The notes beneath the pieces are model-generated. The model worked only from the letters and a program-made list of their open reading frames with translations, made no database searches and was not told where the DNA came from. This document shows, piece by piece, positions 43,861 through 51,594 of a stretch of 64,000 nt of DNA (position 1 is its first letter; the number at the start of each line of letters is the position of its first letter). A program made the translations under genes and the position numbers. Source of the stretch: Streptomyces griseoviridis (GTDB lineage: Bacteria; Actinomycetota; Actinomycetes; Streptomycetales; Streptomycetaceae); assembly GCF_005222485.1 (NCBI RefSeq), contig NZ_CP029078.1, positions 4,429,501 to 4,493,500 of the forward strand, read 5' to 3'.

Positions 43861-44841
43861 CTACCGGGCGAACAGCCGCTTTCCGTTGTCGTGGCAGACG
43901 GCCCTCAGCCAGTCGTCGCCGAGGCCGAGCCGCTCCAAAGCCTGGAGCTGGTGGAGGTAGGGGTAGGGGATGTTCGGGAAGTCGCTGCCGAGCAGGACGC
44001 GGTCACCGAGGGCGGCGAGCCGGGGCAGCGCCCGCGCGGGGAAGGGCGCCAGCCGCTCACTGAAGTCGGTGAACGTCATCGTCGTGTCGAGCCGGACCTC
44101 CCCGTACCGCTCGGCGAGGCCGAGGAAGTCCTCGTACTCGGGCATCCCCAGATGCGCGACGACCAGGCGGAGTTGGGGGTGGCGGGCGAGCACCCGGGCG
44201 ATCGGCTCGGGTCCGGTGTGCCGACCGGGCGCGGGCCCTGACCCGCAGTGGATCACCACCGGGACCCCGGCCTCGGCGAGCAGCCCCCAGACGGGGGCGA
44301 GCAGCGCGTCGGCGGGGTCGTAGGCGCCGACCTGCACATGCGCCTTGAAGACCCGGGCGCCGCGCTCGACGGCTTCCCTGACGTACCGCTCGACGCCCGG
44401 CTCGGGGAAGAGGGTGGAGGTGTGCAGGCAGTCGGGCGTCCTGCGGGCGAACTCCACGGCCCAGCCGTTGAGCCACTCGGCCATGCCGGGCTTGTGCGGG
44501 TAGAGCATGGCGGTGAAGGCCAGCACACCGAACTCCCGCAGCACCGCGAGCCGTTCGTCCTCCTCGTGCCGGTAGGTGATGGGCCAGTCGAGGTCACCGC
44601 CGAGCGCCCCGACGGAGTCGAAGTAGGCCCAGACCTTGCGGAGGACGCGCTCGGGCATGAAGTGGGTGTGGACGTCGACCAGCCCGGGAATGCCCAACCG
44701 CTCGGTGAACCGGCGGATCTGGAGGGCTTCAGCGGGGAGGGAAAGGGTCCCCGCGGTGAGTGGGGAGGCTTCGGCGGGGAGGGGAAGGCTCTCGTCGGCT
44801 CGGGAAGGAATCTCCTCGCCCGACTCCCGTGTCTCGTGCAT
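43861..44841 (-). CDS. Amidohydrolase-family (TIM-barrel) protein
   Basis: 326 residues of the Amidohydro_2 group. Metal-site motifs: GLVDVHTHFMPERV (HxH), FKAHVQVGAYDPAD, VVIHCGSG, RLVVAHLGMPEY and LLGSDFPNIPYPYLHQL (catalytic Asp). Relatives are decarboxylases or hydrolases of cyclic acids; the substrate is unknown. The first 40 residues contain LPAEA/LPLPAEA repeats, outside the barrel. ATG start with gagggcagg upstream; convergent with nothing and 35-60 bp from the regulator's operator region. Confidence 0.85.
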   Translation of the reverse strand: MHETRESGEEIPSRADESLPLPAEASPLTAGTLSLPAEALQIRRFTERLGIPGLVDVHTHFMPERVLRKVWAYFDSVGALGGDLDWPITYRHEEDERLAVLREFGVLAFTAMLYPHKPGMAEWLNGWAVEFARRTPDCLHTSTLFPEPGVERYVREAVERGARVFKAHVQVGAYDPADALLAPVWGLLAEAGVPVVIHCGSGPAPGRHTGPEPIARVLARHPQLRLVVAHLGMPEYEDFLGLAERYGEVRLDTTMTFTDFSERLAPFPARALPRLAALGDRVLLGSDFPNIPYPYLHQLQALERLGLGDDWLRAVCHDNGKRLFAR

Positions 44842-45039
44842 GTGCCTGCCCTCCGCGCGACGCGACGCCCACTGCTGTCCCTCTCGTTTCTACCCCGGCG
44901 GGGTGGTGGACGGTCGAGGCGGTGGCCTGTTGGGGGGGCGGCGGCACCGCTGGTGGCACAGCCGGGGGTGGTACGGCAGGGGTGGCATGGCAGGGGGTGG
45001 TACGGCAGGGGGTGGCTTGCCGTACGGTCGAAGCCGTCC

Positions 45040-46083
45040 TCAGAACAGCCCGTCCTGGACGGCAGACCCGTCGTCGGGTGGGCGGAACTCCCTGATCGGG
45101 AAGCCGATTTCGCGGCCTGGACCGCCGTACGGACCGCTTGGACCGGACCCGCCGCCCGGACCCCCGGGACCGGAAGGCCCCCGGGAACCACTCCGGGACT
45201 GCCCGCCGGGTCGGTCGTCGAGTCGGTCGTCGAGTCGACCCCCGGACAGGCCGTCGAGTCGGCCGCCGGATCGGTCGCTGGGCCCCAGCTCCCACCCCCG
45301 CAGGAGTCGGGTGTCGAGGACGACGACCCCGCGGCCGTCGGCGAGGTCGAGGTGCAGGTCGGGACCGGCCGCCGCGACCAGCTCCCCGCTCAGGGCGCCG
45401 CCGGCGACGAGCCCGCTGACCTCTCCGAGGGCCGGTGGCAGATCGGCGAGGCCGAAGACGCCGAAGTGGTCGACGGTCAGGCAGGGTTCACGGGCGAGCG
45501 ACTCCGGCCAGCCGTCGAGGGCGACCGCGCGAGCGTGCAGCGCCCGCACCTCGGCGGCCCGCTCGGCCTCCGTGCCGGGCAGCGCGGAACGGACGGCCCG
45601 CTTGTCGGCGTACGGAATGCGGTCGGGCACCTTGAGGGCGGCCCGCAGCAGCTCCTCGGAACGCCGGGCGGCCATCAGAGGGCCGGTGCCGAGCCAGCTG
45701 AAACAGACGGCGCCCTGCTCCAACAGCCGGACGGATCCCCGTTCCACGCGGGTGATGCCGACCTTGACCAGGCCGGGCCCGAACCACGCGAGATAGACGC
45801 GGTAGGGGCGGGGGTCGTCGGCGAGGGTGTCGGCGGCGACGGAGTGCGCCCGGTCCAACCGCGCGCACTCCTCGCACCGCGCCCCCGTGCTCCGCGCCGA
45901 GACGACGGCGCGCATCGGGCAGAGGTGCCCCCGAGCCCCCACACAGGTCCGCACACCCCCGTCCGCGACCTTGAAGGCCACCCGTTTCCCCCAGGTCAAC
46001 GCGGAGCGCCGACCGCCGTCCCACACCAGCTCGGGCACGCCGTCCACCCACCGCAGCCCCGAGCACTTCCATGCCTGTGCCAT
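45040..46083 (-). CDS. DUF2797-domain protein, GIY-YIG-like core
   Basis: 347 residues; unknown function. The middle (about residues 55-135) has paired Cys groups (CVGARGHLCPMR and CEECARL) followed by RVYLAWFGPGLVKVGITR...RLLEQGA, which resembles the start of a GIY-YIG nuclease fold, though a catalytic Glu is not evident to me. The C-terminal 90 residues are repeats of GGRLDDR and SGPGGPGG and are probably disordered. ATG at 46083; TACTCT (46091-46096 on plus coordinates) lies 7 nt upstream, so a leaderless message is likely, and the frame extension to 46113 is rejected. Confidence 0.75.
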   Translation of the reverse strand: MAQAWKCSGLRWVDGVPELVWDGGRRSALTWGKRVAFKVADGGVRTCVGARGHLCPMRAVVSARSTGARCEECARLDRAHSVAADTLADDPRPYRVYLAWFGPGLVKVGITRVERGSVRLLEQGAVCFSWLGTGPLMAARRSEELLRAALKVPDRIPYADKRAVRSALPGTEAERAAEVRALHARAVALDGWPESLAREPCLTVDHFGVFGLADLPPALGEVSGLVAGGALSGELVAAAGPDLHLDLADGRGVVVLDTRLLRGWELGPSDRSGGRLDGLSGGRLDDRLDDRPGGQSRSGSRGPSGPGGPGGGSGPSGPYGGPGREIGFPIREFRPPDDGSAVQDGLF

Positions 46084-46113
46084 TGCTTCGAGAGTAGGGC
46101 CGACCACTGACAA

Positions 46114-46205
46114 CGGGACGGCGAACAGGACGGCGAACAGGACGGAGGGCGGGGCCGAGGGGAGGGCCGAAGGCAGGGTCGAGGACAGGGTCGAGGACAG
46201 GGGAT
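46114..46205. repeat. Degenerate gaacaggac/gaggacagg repeats
   Basis: Short direct repeats (ggacggcgaaca twice, ggtcgaggaca twice) between divergent genes. No ORF is supported. Confidence 0.6.
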
Positions 46206-46297
46206 GTCACAGATTGGACACCTCCCGCACACATCTCCCACACATCACTCTCCCGGGCACTACGGTCACTCCACGCAACGCTCCCAGGGGGGAAGAG

Positions 46298-46813
46298 ATG
46301 ACCAACCCGTACACCGCTCCGATACCGCCGGCACCGCGACCGCCCGACGCCCGCCCGCTCCGCAAGCGTGCCCTCGTCTGGCTCGGCGGATCGGCGCTGT
46401 TCCTGACGGGTGTGCTCATCGGCTCCACCGGGGACGCCGAGCAGCAGCCCGTCGAGGCCAAGGTGCGGCCCGCGACGACGGTGACGGCGACCGCCACGAC
46501 CACCGCGACGCCTGAACCGGCCCCGACCGTCACGGAGACCGTGAAGGTGAAGGCGAAGCCGGCCCCGACGGTCACCGTCACGAGGACCGCGGCGGCGAGG
46601 GTCGCCGGCGCGGGCGGCGGAAGCGGCAGCACCGGCGGAAGCGGCACCACCAGCCGCACCGGCACCTGCTCGATCGTCTCGAACGCGGGGAACTGCTACT
46701 CGGCGGGCCAGTTCTGCCGCAACAGCGACCACGGAGCGGTCACCAGCACGGCGAGCGGGACGACGATCAAGTGCGTGTACAGCGCGAACGCGTGGCGGTG
46801 GACGGCGGCCTGA
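46298..46813 (+). CDS. Membrane-anchored protein with Cys-containing C-terminal domain
   Basis: 171 residues. A cytosolic Pro-rich N-terminus (MTNPYTAPIPPAPRPPDARP), one transmembrane segment (ALVWLGGSALFLTGVLIG), a Thr/Val/Ala/Pro linker with TVTATATTTATP and TVTETVKVKAKP repeats, then a small domain with four Cys (TCSIVSNAGNCYSAGQFC and TIKCVYSANAWRW). This Cys/Trp module recurs at the ends of many Streptomyces exported proteins as I remember them; function unknown. Strong purine-rich ribosome-binding site (ggggggaagag). Confidence 0.75.
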   Translation: MTNPYTAPIPPAPRPPDARPLRKRALVWLGGSALFLTGVLIGSTGDAEQQPVEAKVRPATTVTATATTTATPEPAPTVTETVKVKAKPAPTVTVTRTAAARVAGAGGGSGSTGGSGTTSRTGTCSIVSNAGNCYSAGQFCRNSDHGAVTSTASGTTIKCVYSANAWRWTAA

Positions 46814-46840
46814 GAGCCCCCGACCGAGCCCACCGCGAAA

Positions 46841-46871
46841 GGCCCCGGGACCGGAACGCTCCCCCGGGGCC
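46841..46871 (+). terminator. Terminator hairpin
   Basis: ggccccggg / cccggggcc stem with a 13-nt loop, 28 nt after the stop of the membrane-anchored protein. Confidence 0.75.
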
Positions 46872-46896
46872 TCCACCGGACCGTGCGTCCCATGTG

Positions 46897-46931
46897 CCCC
46901 GCAGCCCCGCAGCCCCGCAGCCCCGCAGCCA
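46897..46931. repeat. 8-bp tandem repeat
   Basis: Four copies of cgcagccc directly in line in the intergenic region. Confidence 0.8.
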
Positions 46932-46983
46932 TGATCGAGGACCGGATCTTGCGTCCCCCGCGCCCCGCACGCAGGATCGAGGA

Positions 46984-47292
46984 ATGTCCCGCAGCGTAGG
47001 CCGACACACCGCCGATCCCTGTCCCCGGTGCCGCGTCGAGGCGGTCCGCCTGGGCCGTCCGACGACCGTCGAGGGACGCGAGGTGGTCGCCTACTCCTGC
47101 GAGCGCTGCGCGCACGAGTGGAACCGGCCGGTCGAGGATGACGTGGAGATCGACGACACGGTCAGGGTGGACCTCCCCGAGGCCACGCTCTACGGCTCCG
47201 TCCAGCAGCGGGAAGGCGACCGCGTCCAGGTACGCGGACCGGCAGGCGCCTGGCTGCTGTGGGTCGAACGCTGGAGAGTCATCGTCTACTGA
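46984..47292 (+). CDS. Small zinc-ribbon protein
   Basis: 102 residues. A four-Cys zinc ribbon: CPRCRVEAVRLG and YSCERCAHEW, followed by a beta-rich part (IDDTVRVDLPEATLYGSVQQREG... to WLLWVERWRVIVY). It could be a nucleic-acid-binding or adaptor protein; unknown. ATG at 46984; the earlier frame runs across the terminator and repeats. Confidence 0.7.
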   Translation: MSRSVGRHTADPCPRCRVEAVRLGRPTTVEGREVVAYSCERCAHEWNRPVEDDVEIDDTVRVDLPEATLYGSVQQREGDRVQVRGPAGAWLLWVERWRVIVY

Positions 47293-47576
47293 GGCCGCAT
47301 ACGTAGGGCTGAGCCACTGCCTGCGGACGGGATCGAGGGGACGCCGGCGCGCGGAGGGCGCCTGACCCGAAGACCACGGCAGCGACACAACTCGGCTCGG
47401 CGCACGGCCCGTTGGCGCGGGTCTCCGAGACGGCCGCGCCGAGGCCGAGGCCCCCGGGGAGCGGGGTCCGCCTCCCGTGCGAGGGTCACCCGTACGGGTC
47501 AACCTGGCGTGCGGAGATCACCCGGGCGGGTGTGCATAGAGGGAAGTGCCTGCGTCCCGTCGCCCGGAGGTGGCCC
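47293..47576. other. 284-bp intergenic region before the guanine-deaminase-like gene
   Basis: No ORF is supported. It presumably holds the promoter of the deaminase-transporter unit; I see no recognisable operator. Confidence 0.4.
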
Positions 47577-48901
47577 ATGCCCGCGCACGTCACAGCTGTC
47601 CGCGGACCGCTCATATGGTTCCGGGACGATCCGTTCCTGGTCGGCCGTGACGACGCCTTCGTGTACGAGAGCGACGGGCTGCTGATCTGCGAAGGCGGTG
47701 TCATCACCGCGGCCGGCGACTACGGCGCCCTGCGCGAGCGACTGCCCCGGGGCACCACGGTGGACCACTACCCGGACCACGTGATCACGGCCGGGTTCAT
47801 CGACAGCCACATCCACTACGTGCAGACCGGCATCATCGCCGCGTTCGGCTCCCAGCTCATCGACTGGCTCAACCACTACACCTTCGTCGAGGAGCAGCGC
47901 TTCTCCGACGCCGACTACGCCCGCCGGATCGCGTCGTTCTTCTGCGACGAACTCCTGCGCAACGGCACCACGACGGCCCTGACGTTCTGCGCGGTGTACC
48001 CGCAGTCGGTGGACGCGCTGTTCGAGGAGTCCTCCCGGCGCGGCATGCGGATGGCCGCGGGCAAGGTCCTGATGGACCGCAACGCCCCGACGCCCTGCTC
48101 GACACCGCTCAGTCGGGCTACGAGGACTCCAAGGCGCTGCTGGAACGTTGGCACGGCAAGGACCGCAACCTCTACGCCATCACGCCCCGCTTCGCCCCGA
48201 CGAGCACGCCGGAGCAGCTGGAGGCGGCCGGCACGTTGTGGCGCGAGCACCCCGAAGCGCTGGTGCACACGCACATCTCCGAGAACACCGGAGAGGTCTC
48301 CTGGGTACGGTCCCTCTTCCCTGACCGGCGGGGCTACCTCGACGTCTACGACCACTTCGGGCTCCTCGGGCGCGGCGCCGTGCTGGCCCACGGAGTGCAC
48401 CTGACCGGCCGCGAACGCGCCCGATGCGCCGAGACCGGCACGGCCGTCGCGCACTGCCCCACCTCGAACCTCTTCCTCGGCAGCGGTCTCTTCCACGTCC
48501 ACGACGCCAAGGACGCCAGACGCCCCATGCGGGTGGGGCTGGGCACCGACATCGGCGCGGGCACCTCGTTCTCGCTGCTCGCCACGGTGAACGAGGCCTA
48601 CAAGGTCGCCGAGCTGAGCAACTACCCGCTCGACTCCGTCAAGGCGTTCTACCTCGCCACCCTCGGCGGTGCCCAGGCGATGGGCATCGACGACAAGGTC
48701 GGCTCGCTCGAACCCGGACACGAGGCCGACTTCGTCGTCCTGGATCCCAGGGCCACCCCGCTGCTCGCCCGGCGCACCTCTCGCGTGAGCGACATCGACG
48801 AGCTGCTGTTCGTCCTCGCCGTCATGGGTGACGACCGCACCGTGCGCGCGACGTACGTCAACGGCGCCCTGGCGCACGACCGCGACCGTGGGTCCGCCTG
48901 A
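47577..48901 (+). pseudogene. Guanine-deaminase-like amidohydrolase with a single frameshift
   Basis: Amidohydrolase resembling guanine deaminase (guanine to xanthine) interrupted by one frameshift near 48089. Upstream frame: GFIDSHIHYVQTG (zinc HxH) through KVLMDRNAP. Downstream frame resumes with DALLDTAQSGYED..., containing VHTHISENTGE, HGVHLTGRER, HCPTSNLFLGSG and GTDIGAGTSFSLL (catalytic Asp). Adding one G after aacgccccg restores a continuous 442-codon frame. GGAGG site 7 nt before the ATG. The frameshift may be a sequencing error or a recent lesion. It precedes an OFA-type transporter by 17 bp, consistent with purine salvage. Confidence 0.85.
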
Positions 48902-48918
48902 GCCGACAGGAGAACGAC

Positions 48919-50244
48919 ATGGCGAGCACCGCCCCCGCCCCCACCTCCGGTACCGGCGACGAACCCGAGTACAAGAAGCACCCCGGCGCCCGCATGCTGC
49001 ACGGCCCGCACCGAACCATCGGCGGCGTCGAGGCGTGGCTCATCTGGGGCCTGTGCACCGCCTTCGTGGTCTGGCTGTTCTCCATCCAGACCGGCTACGC
49101 CGTGGTCTCCCCCGAGATCCAGAAGTCCGCCTCGCTCACCGTCGCGCAGATCGGCCTCGCCGGCTCCATCTACACGTGGGCCTTCGCGCTGTGCCAGTTC
49201 TTCTCGGGCGCCCTGCTCGACCGCTTCGGCTCCCGCCCGCTGCTCGCCATCGCCGTCGCCTTCGTCACCGCGGGCGCCTTCCTGTACGCGCAGACCACCG
49301 GCATGGCCACCCTGATCGCCGCGCAGATCGTCCTCGCCGTGGGTTCCTTCTTCGGATTCGTCGGTGCCGGATACATCGGCGGCCAGTGGTTCCCGGCGGC
49401 CCGCTACGGCCTGATGTTCGGCCTCGTGCAGTCGCTCGCCTCACTGGGGTCCGCCTTCGGCCAGCCCGCGATCTCCTGGCAGCTCCAGCGAGTCAGCTGG
49501 CAGCAGCTCCTCAACGGCTTCGGCGCGGGCGGCCTCCTGCTGATCGTGCTCTTCGCCCTCCTCGTACGGAACCCCACGGCCGGCCCCGCACAGCTGGCCC
49601 AGGCCACGGGGGCGGCCCGGCCACCGCTCGTCCCCGGCATCTTCCGCGACCTCGGTACCTGCTTCCGCAACCGCAATGTGGTGCTCTCCGCGCTGCTGGC
49701 CGGTGTCTCCTTCGGCTCGATGCTCGCGATGGGCGTGCTCTGGGGCCCGCGCGTCATGGAGGCCCGCGGCGCCGGCACCTCGCTCGCCGCGGTCCTGACC
49801 GCCATGTCCTGGCTCGGCCTCGCCGTCGGCGCGCCCCTGTTCAACCTGCTCTCCGACCACTGGAACAACCGCCGCGTCCCCGCCGTCGTGGGCGTCCTCC
49901 TCCAGGCGGTCGCGGTAGGTCTGCTCGTCTACCTGCCCAGGGAGACCAACTCCGTCTCCGTGGTCACCATGTTCTGCGTGGGCCTCTTCGCCGGCGCCCA
50001 CATGCTCGCCTTCACCGTGGCCGGCGAGTCCGTCCCCGGCAAACTCGTCGGCAGCTCGGCGGCCATCGTCAACGGCGTCTGCTTCATCATCGGCGGACTG
50101 CTCCAGGCCGTCCCCAACAAACTCCTGCCCGGCTCACCGACACTCACCGACTACGGCCACGCGCTCCTCATGATGCCGATCCTGCTGGTCCTGGGAGCAC
50201 TCGCGGGCCTCTTCATCAAGGAAACGGCGACACCGCGCTCGTAG
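48919..50244 (+). CDS. MFS transporter, OFA (oxalate/formate antiporter) family-like
   Basis: 441 residues, 12 helices. Distinctive segments: IQTGYAVVSPEIQKSASLTVAQIGLAGSIYTWAFALCQFFSGALLDRFGSRPLL with the motif-A analogue, GAGYIGGQWFPAARYGLMFGLVQ, and IIGGLLQAVPNKLL. Members move organic anions or nucleobase-related metabolites. Directly downstream of the guanine-deaminase-like gene with an aggag site, so a purine or carboxylate substrate is likely. Convergent with the tRNA-Arg terminator hairpin. Confidence 0.88.
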   Translation: MASTAPAPTSGTGDEPEYKKHPGARMLHGPHRTIGGVEAWLIWGLCTAFVVWLFSIQTGYAVVSPEIQKSASLTVAQIGLAGSIYTWAFALCQFFSGALLDRFGSRPLLAIAVAFVTAGAFLYAQTTGMATLIAAQIVLAVGSFFGFVGAGYIGGQWFPAARYGLMFGLVQSLASLGSAFGQPAISWQLQRVSWQQLLNGFGAGGLLLIVLFALLVRNPTAGPAQLAQATGAARPPLVPGIFRDLGTCFRNRNVVLSALLAGVSFGSMLAMGVLWGPRVMEARGAGTSLAAVLTAMSWLGLAVGAPLFNLLSDHWNNRRVPAVVGVLLQAVAVGLLVYLPRETNSVSVVTMFCVGLFAGAHMLAFTVAGESVPGKLVGSSAAIVNGVCFIIGGLLQAVPNKLLPGSPTLTDYGHALLMMPILLVLGALAGLFIKETATPRS

Positions 50245-50338
50245 CGGATGCGCGGTAACGAGACGGAGCCGACGCCCTCCTCGACGTCCAGTCCAGCAGC
50301 CTGCTGTACTTCGCCGCCGGCCGCCACCACAACGCGAA

Positions 50339-50362
50339 AGGCCCCGGATCTCTCCGGGGCCT
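50339..50362. terminator. Bidirectional terminator hairpin
   Basis: aggccccgga / tccggggcct with a 4-nt loop, between the MFS gene (plus) and tRNA-Arg (minus). Confidence 0.85.
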
Positions 50363-50372
50363 CTCATCTATG

Positions 50373-50445
50373 TGCACTCGGCAGGATTCGAACCTGCAAC
50401 CTTCTGATCCGTAGTCAGATGCTCTATCCGTTAAGCTACGAGTGC
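50373..50445 (-). tRNA. tRNA-Arg (ACG)
   Basis: 73 nt on the minus strand; acceptor gcactcg/cgagtgc, anticodon ACG (plus coordinates 50410-50412) in loop CTACGGA, T-loop gttcgaatc. This is the substrate of TadA (A34 to inosine). Confidence 0.96.
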
Positions 50446-50576
50446 TTGTTCTGTTGTTGTCTTGGCTTCTGGTCCGGGGTTTTCCGGGCCGTTGCGGCGA
50501 CAGGAAGAACATTACATGACTGCCGCCGCCATGTGAAATCCGTTCGGGTTACCCCTTGTGAGCTGCGGAAACGACG

Positions 50577-50602
50577 AAGCCCCGGTCCTGGGACCGGGGC
50601 TT
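50577..50602 (-). terminator. Terminator after tRNA-Ser (GCT)
   Basis: aagccccggtcc / ggaccggggctt, 12-bp perfect stem, 13 nt past the tRNA 3' end. Confidence 0.87.
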
Positions 50603-50614
50603 CGTGATCTTGCG

Positions 50615-50705
50615 CGGAGGCGGAGGGATTTGAACCCTCGATGGGCTTTAAGGCCCAAACCGCATTAGCAGTGCGGCGCCATAGACCGGACTAGGCGACG
50701 CCTCC
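50615..50705 (-). tRNA. tRNA-Ser (GCT)
   Basis: 91-nt class II tRNA, acceptor ggaggcg/cgcctcc, anticodon GCT (plus coordinates 50667-50669), extended variable arm gggccttaaagccc, T-loop gttcaaatc. Confidence 0.97.
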
Positions 50706-50889
50706 AGCACAACCCCCCGCGCGAGCGCGAGTGGTGCGTGCAGATGATGACACAGATGAGCGCGCTGTCACCAATCGGCTCCCACGGTACTAGGCGGGCG
50801 GGCCGCAGGGCAAAGGGCTTCCCCGCCGCCGCGGAACGAGGTGTCGCGGCTCGGCGCATCGTCCTGGGGCGTGCCGCGTTAGGCAGGTC

Positions 50890-51390
50890 ATGTCTCGTCT
50901 TCTTCCCCTCCCCGCCCTCCCCGCCCGCTCACCCAGCGCCGCCCACCCCCGTCCCCTCATCGTTCTCGCCGCCCTCGGCGTCTCCCTCCTCTCGTCCCTC
51001 TCCTCGCTCTCGTCCCCCGTCGCCCACGCGGCGCAGACCCCGGTCGGGGACCGTCTCTCCGTGACCGTCCGGCACGCCGGTGCCGGGTTCGACGGGACGT
51101 TCGAGCTGTACTGCCATCCCGGTGGCGGCAGCCACCCCGACTCCGGCGCCGCCTGCGACCGGCTCGACCGCATCACCCAGTGGGGGCGGGACACCTTCGC
51201 GCCCGTTCCCGACGACAGCGTCTGCACCTTGCAGTACGGCGGTCCCGCCACCGCGCACGTCACCGGTACCTGGGCCGGGCGGCCCGTCGACGCCTCGTTC
51301 GACCGTCGCGACGGCTGCCACATCGGGCAGTGGGACCGGCTCGTGCCGCTGCTGCCCGATCTGAGCCCCCGTCCCCAGGGCAGCTCCTGA
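50890..51390 (+). CDS. Subtilisin-inhibitor-like (SSI family) secreted protein
   Basis: 166 residues. A signal peptide (LIVLAALGVSLLSSLSS... cleavage near VAHA-AQT) precedes an SSI fold: DRLSVTVRHAGAGFDGTFELYCHPGGGSHPDSGAACDRLD, disulfide partners Cys75/Cys89, and the reactive loop SVCTLQYGGPA with Cys112 paired to the Cys of DGCHIGQW. By alignment to SSI the P1 residue is Leu114 and P1' Gln115, predicting inhibition of chymotrypsin/subtilisin-like proteases. Secreted SSI proteins control Streptomyces proteases during development. Confidence 0.9.
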   Translation: MSRLLPLPALPARSPSAAHPRPLIVLAALGVSLLSSLSSLSSPVAHAAQTPVGDRLSVTVRHAGAGFDGTFELYCHPGGGSHPDSGAACDRLDRITQWGRDTFAPVPDDSVCTLQYGGPATAHVTGTWAGRPVDASFDRRDGCHIGQWDRLVPLLPDLSPRPQGSS

Positions 51391-51594
51391 CCCGCCGCGG
51401 CCGTCTTTCTCAATCCCCCGTGGGCCTGAGCTGGCGGTCACATGTTCTGCGTCACTTCGACGTGCGACCTCCCTCTCATTGAGCGCCCCCGGCGGTACCC
51501 GGGGTCGTAGACTCCCTCGCGTGACACGTCGCGGGTCGGTTGGCAAGATGGCCCGAGCGGTCGGCAAGGTGCGGTAACAGGGAGGAAGCGTCTC

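Noticed and set aside
47577..48901. Programmed frameshift in the guanine-deaminase-like gene
   Set aside because: No slippery heptamer or stable downstream structure is seen at 48080-48100; a single-base deletion explains it more simply.
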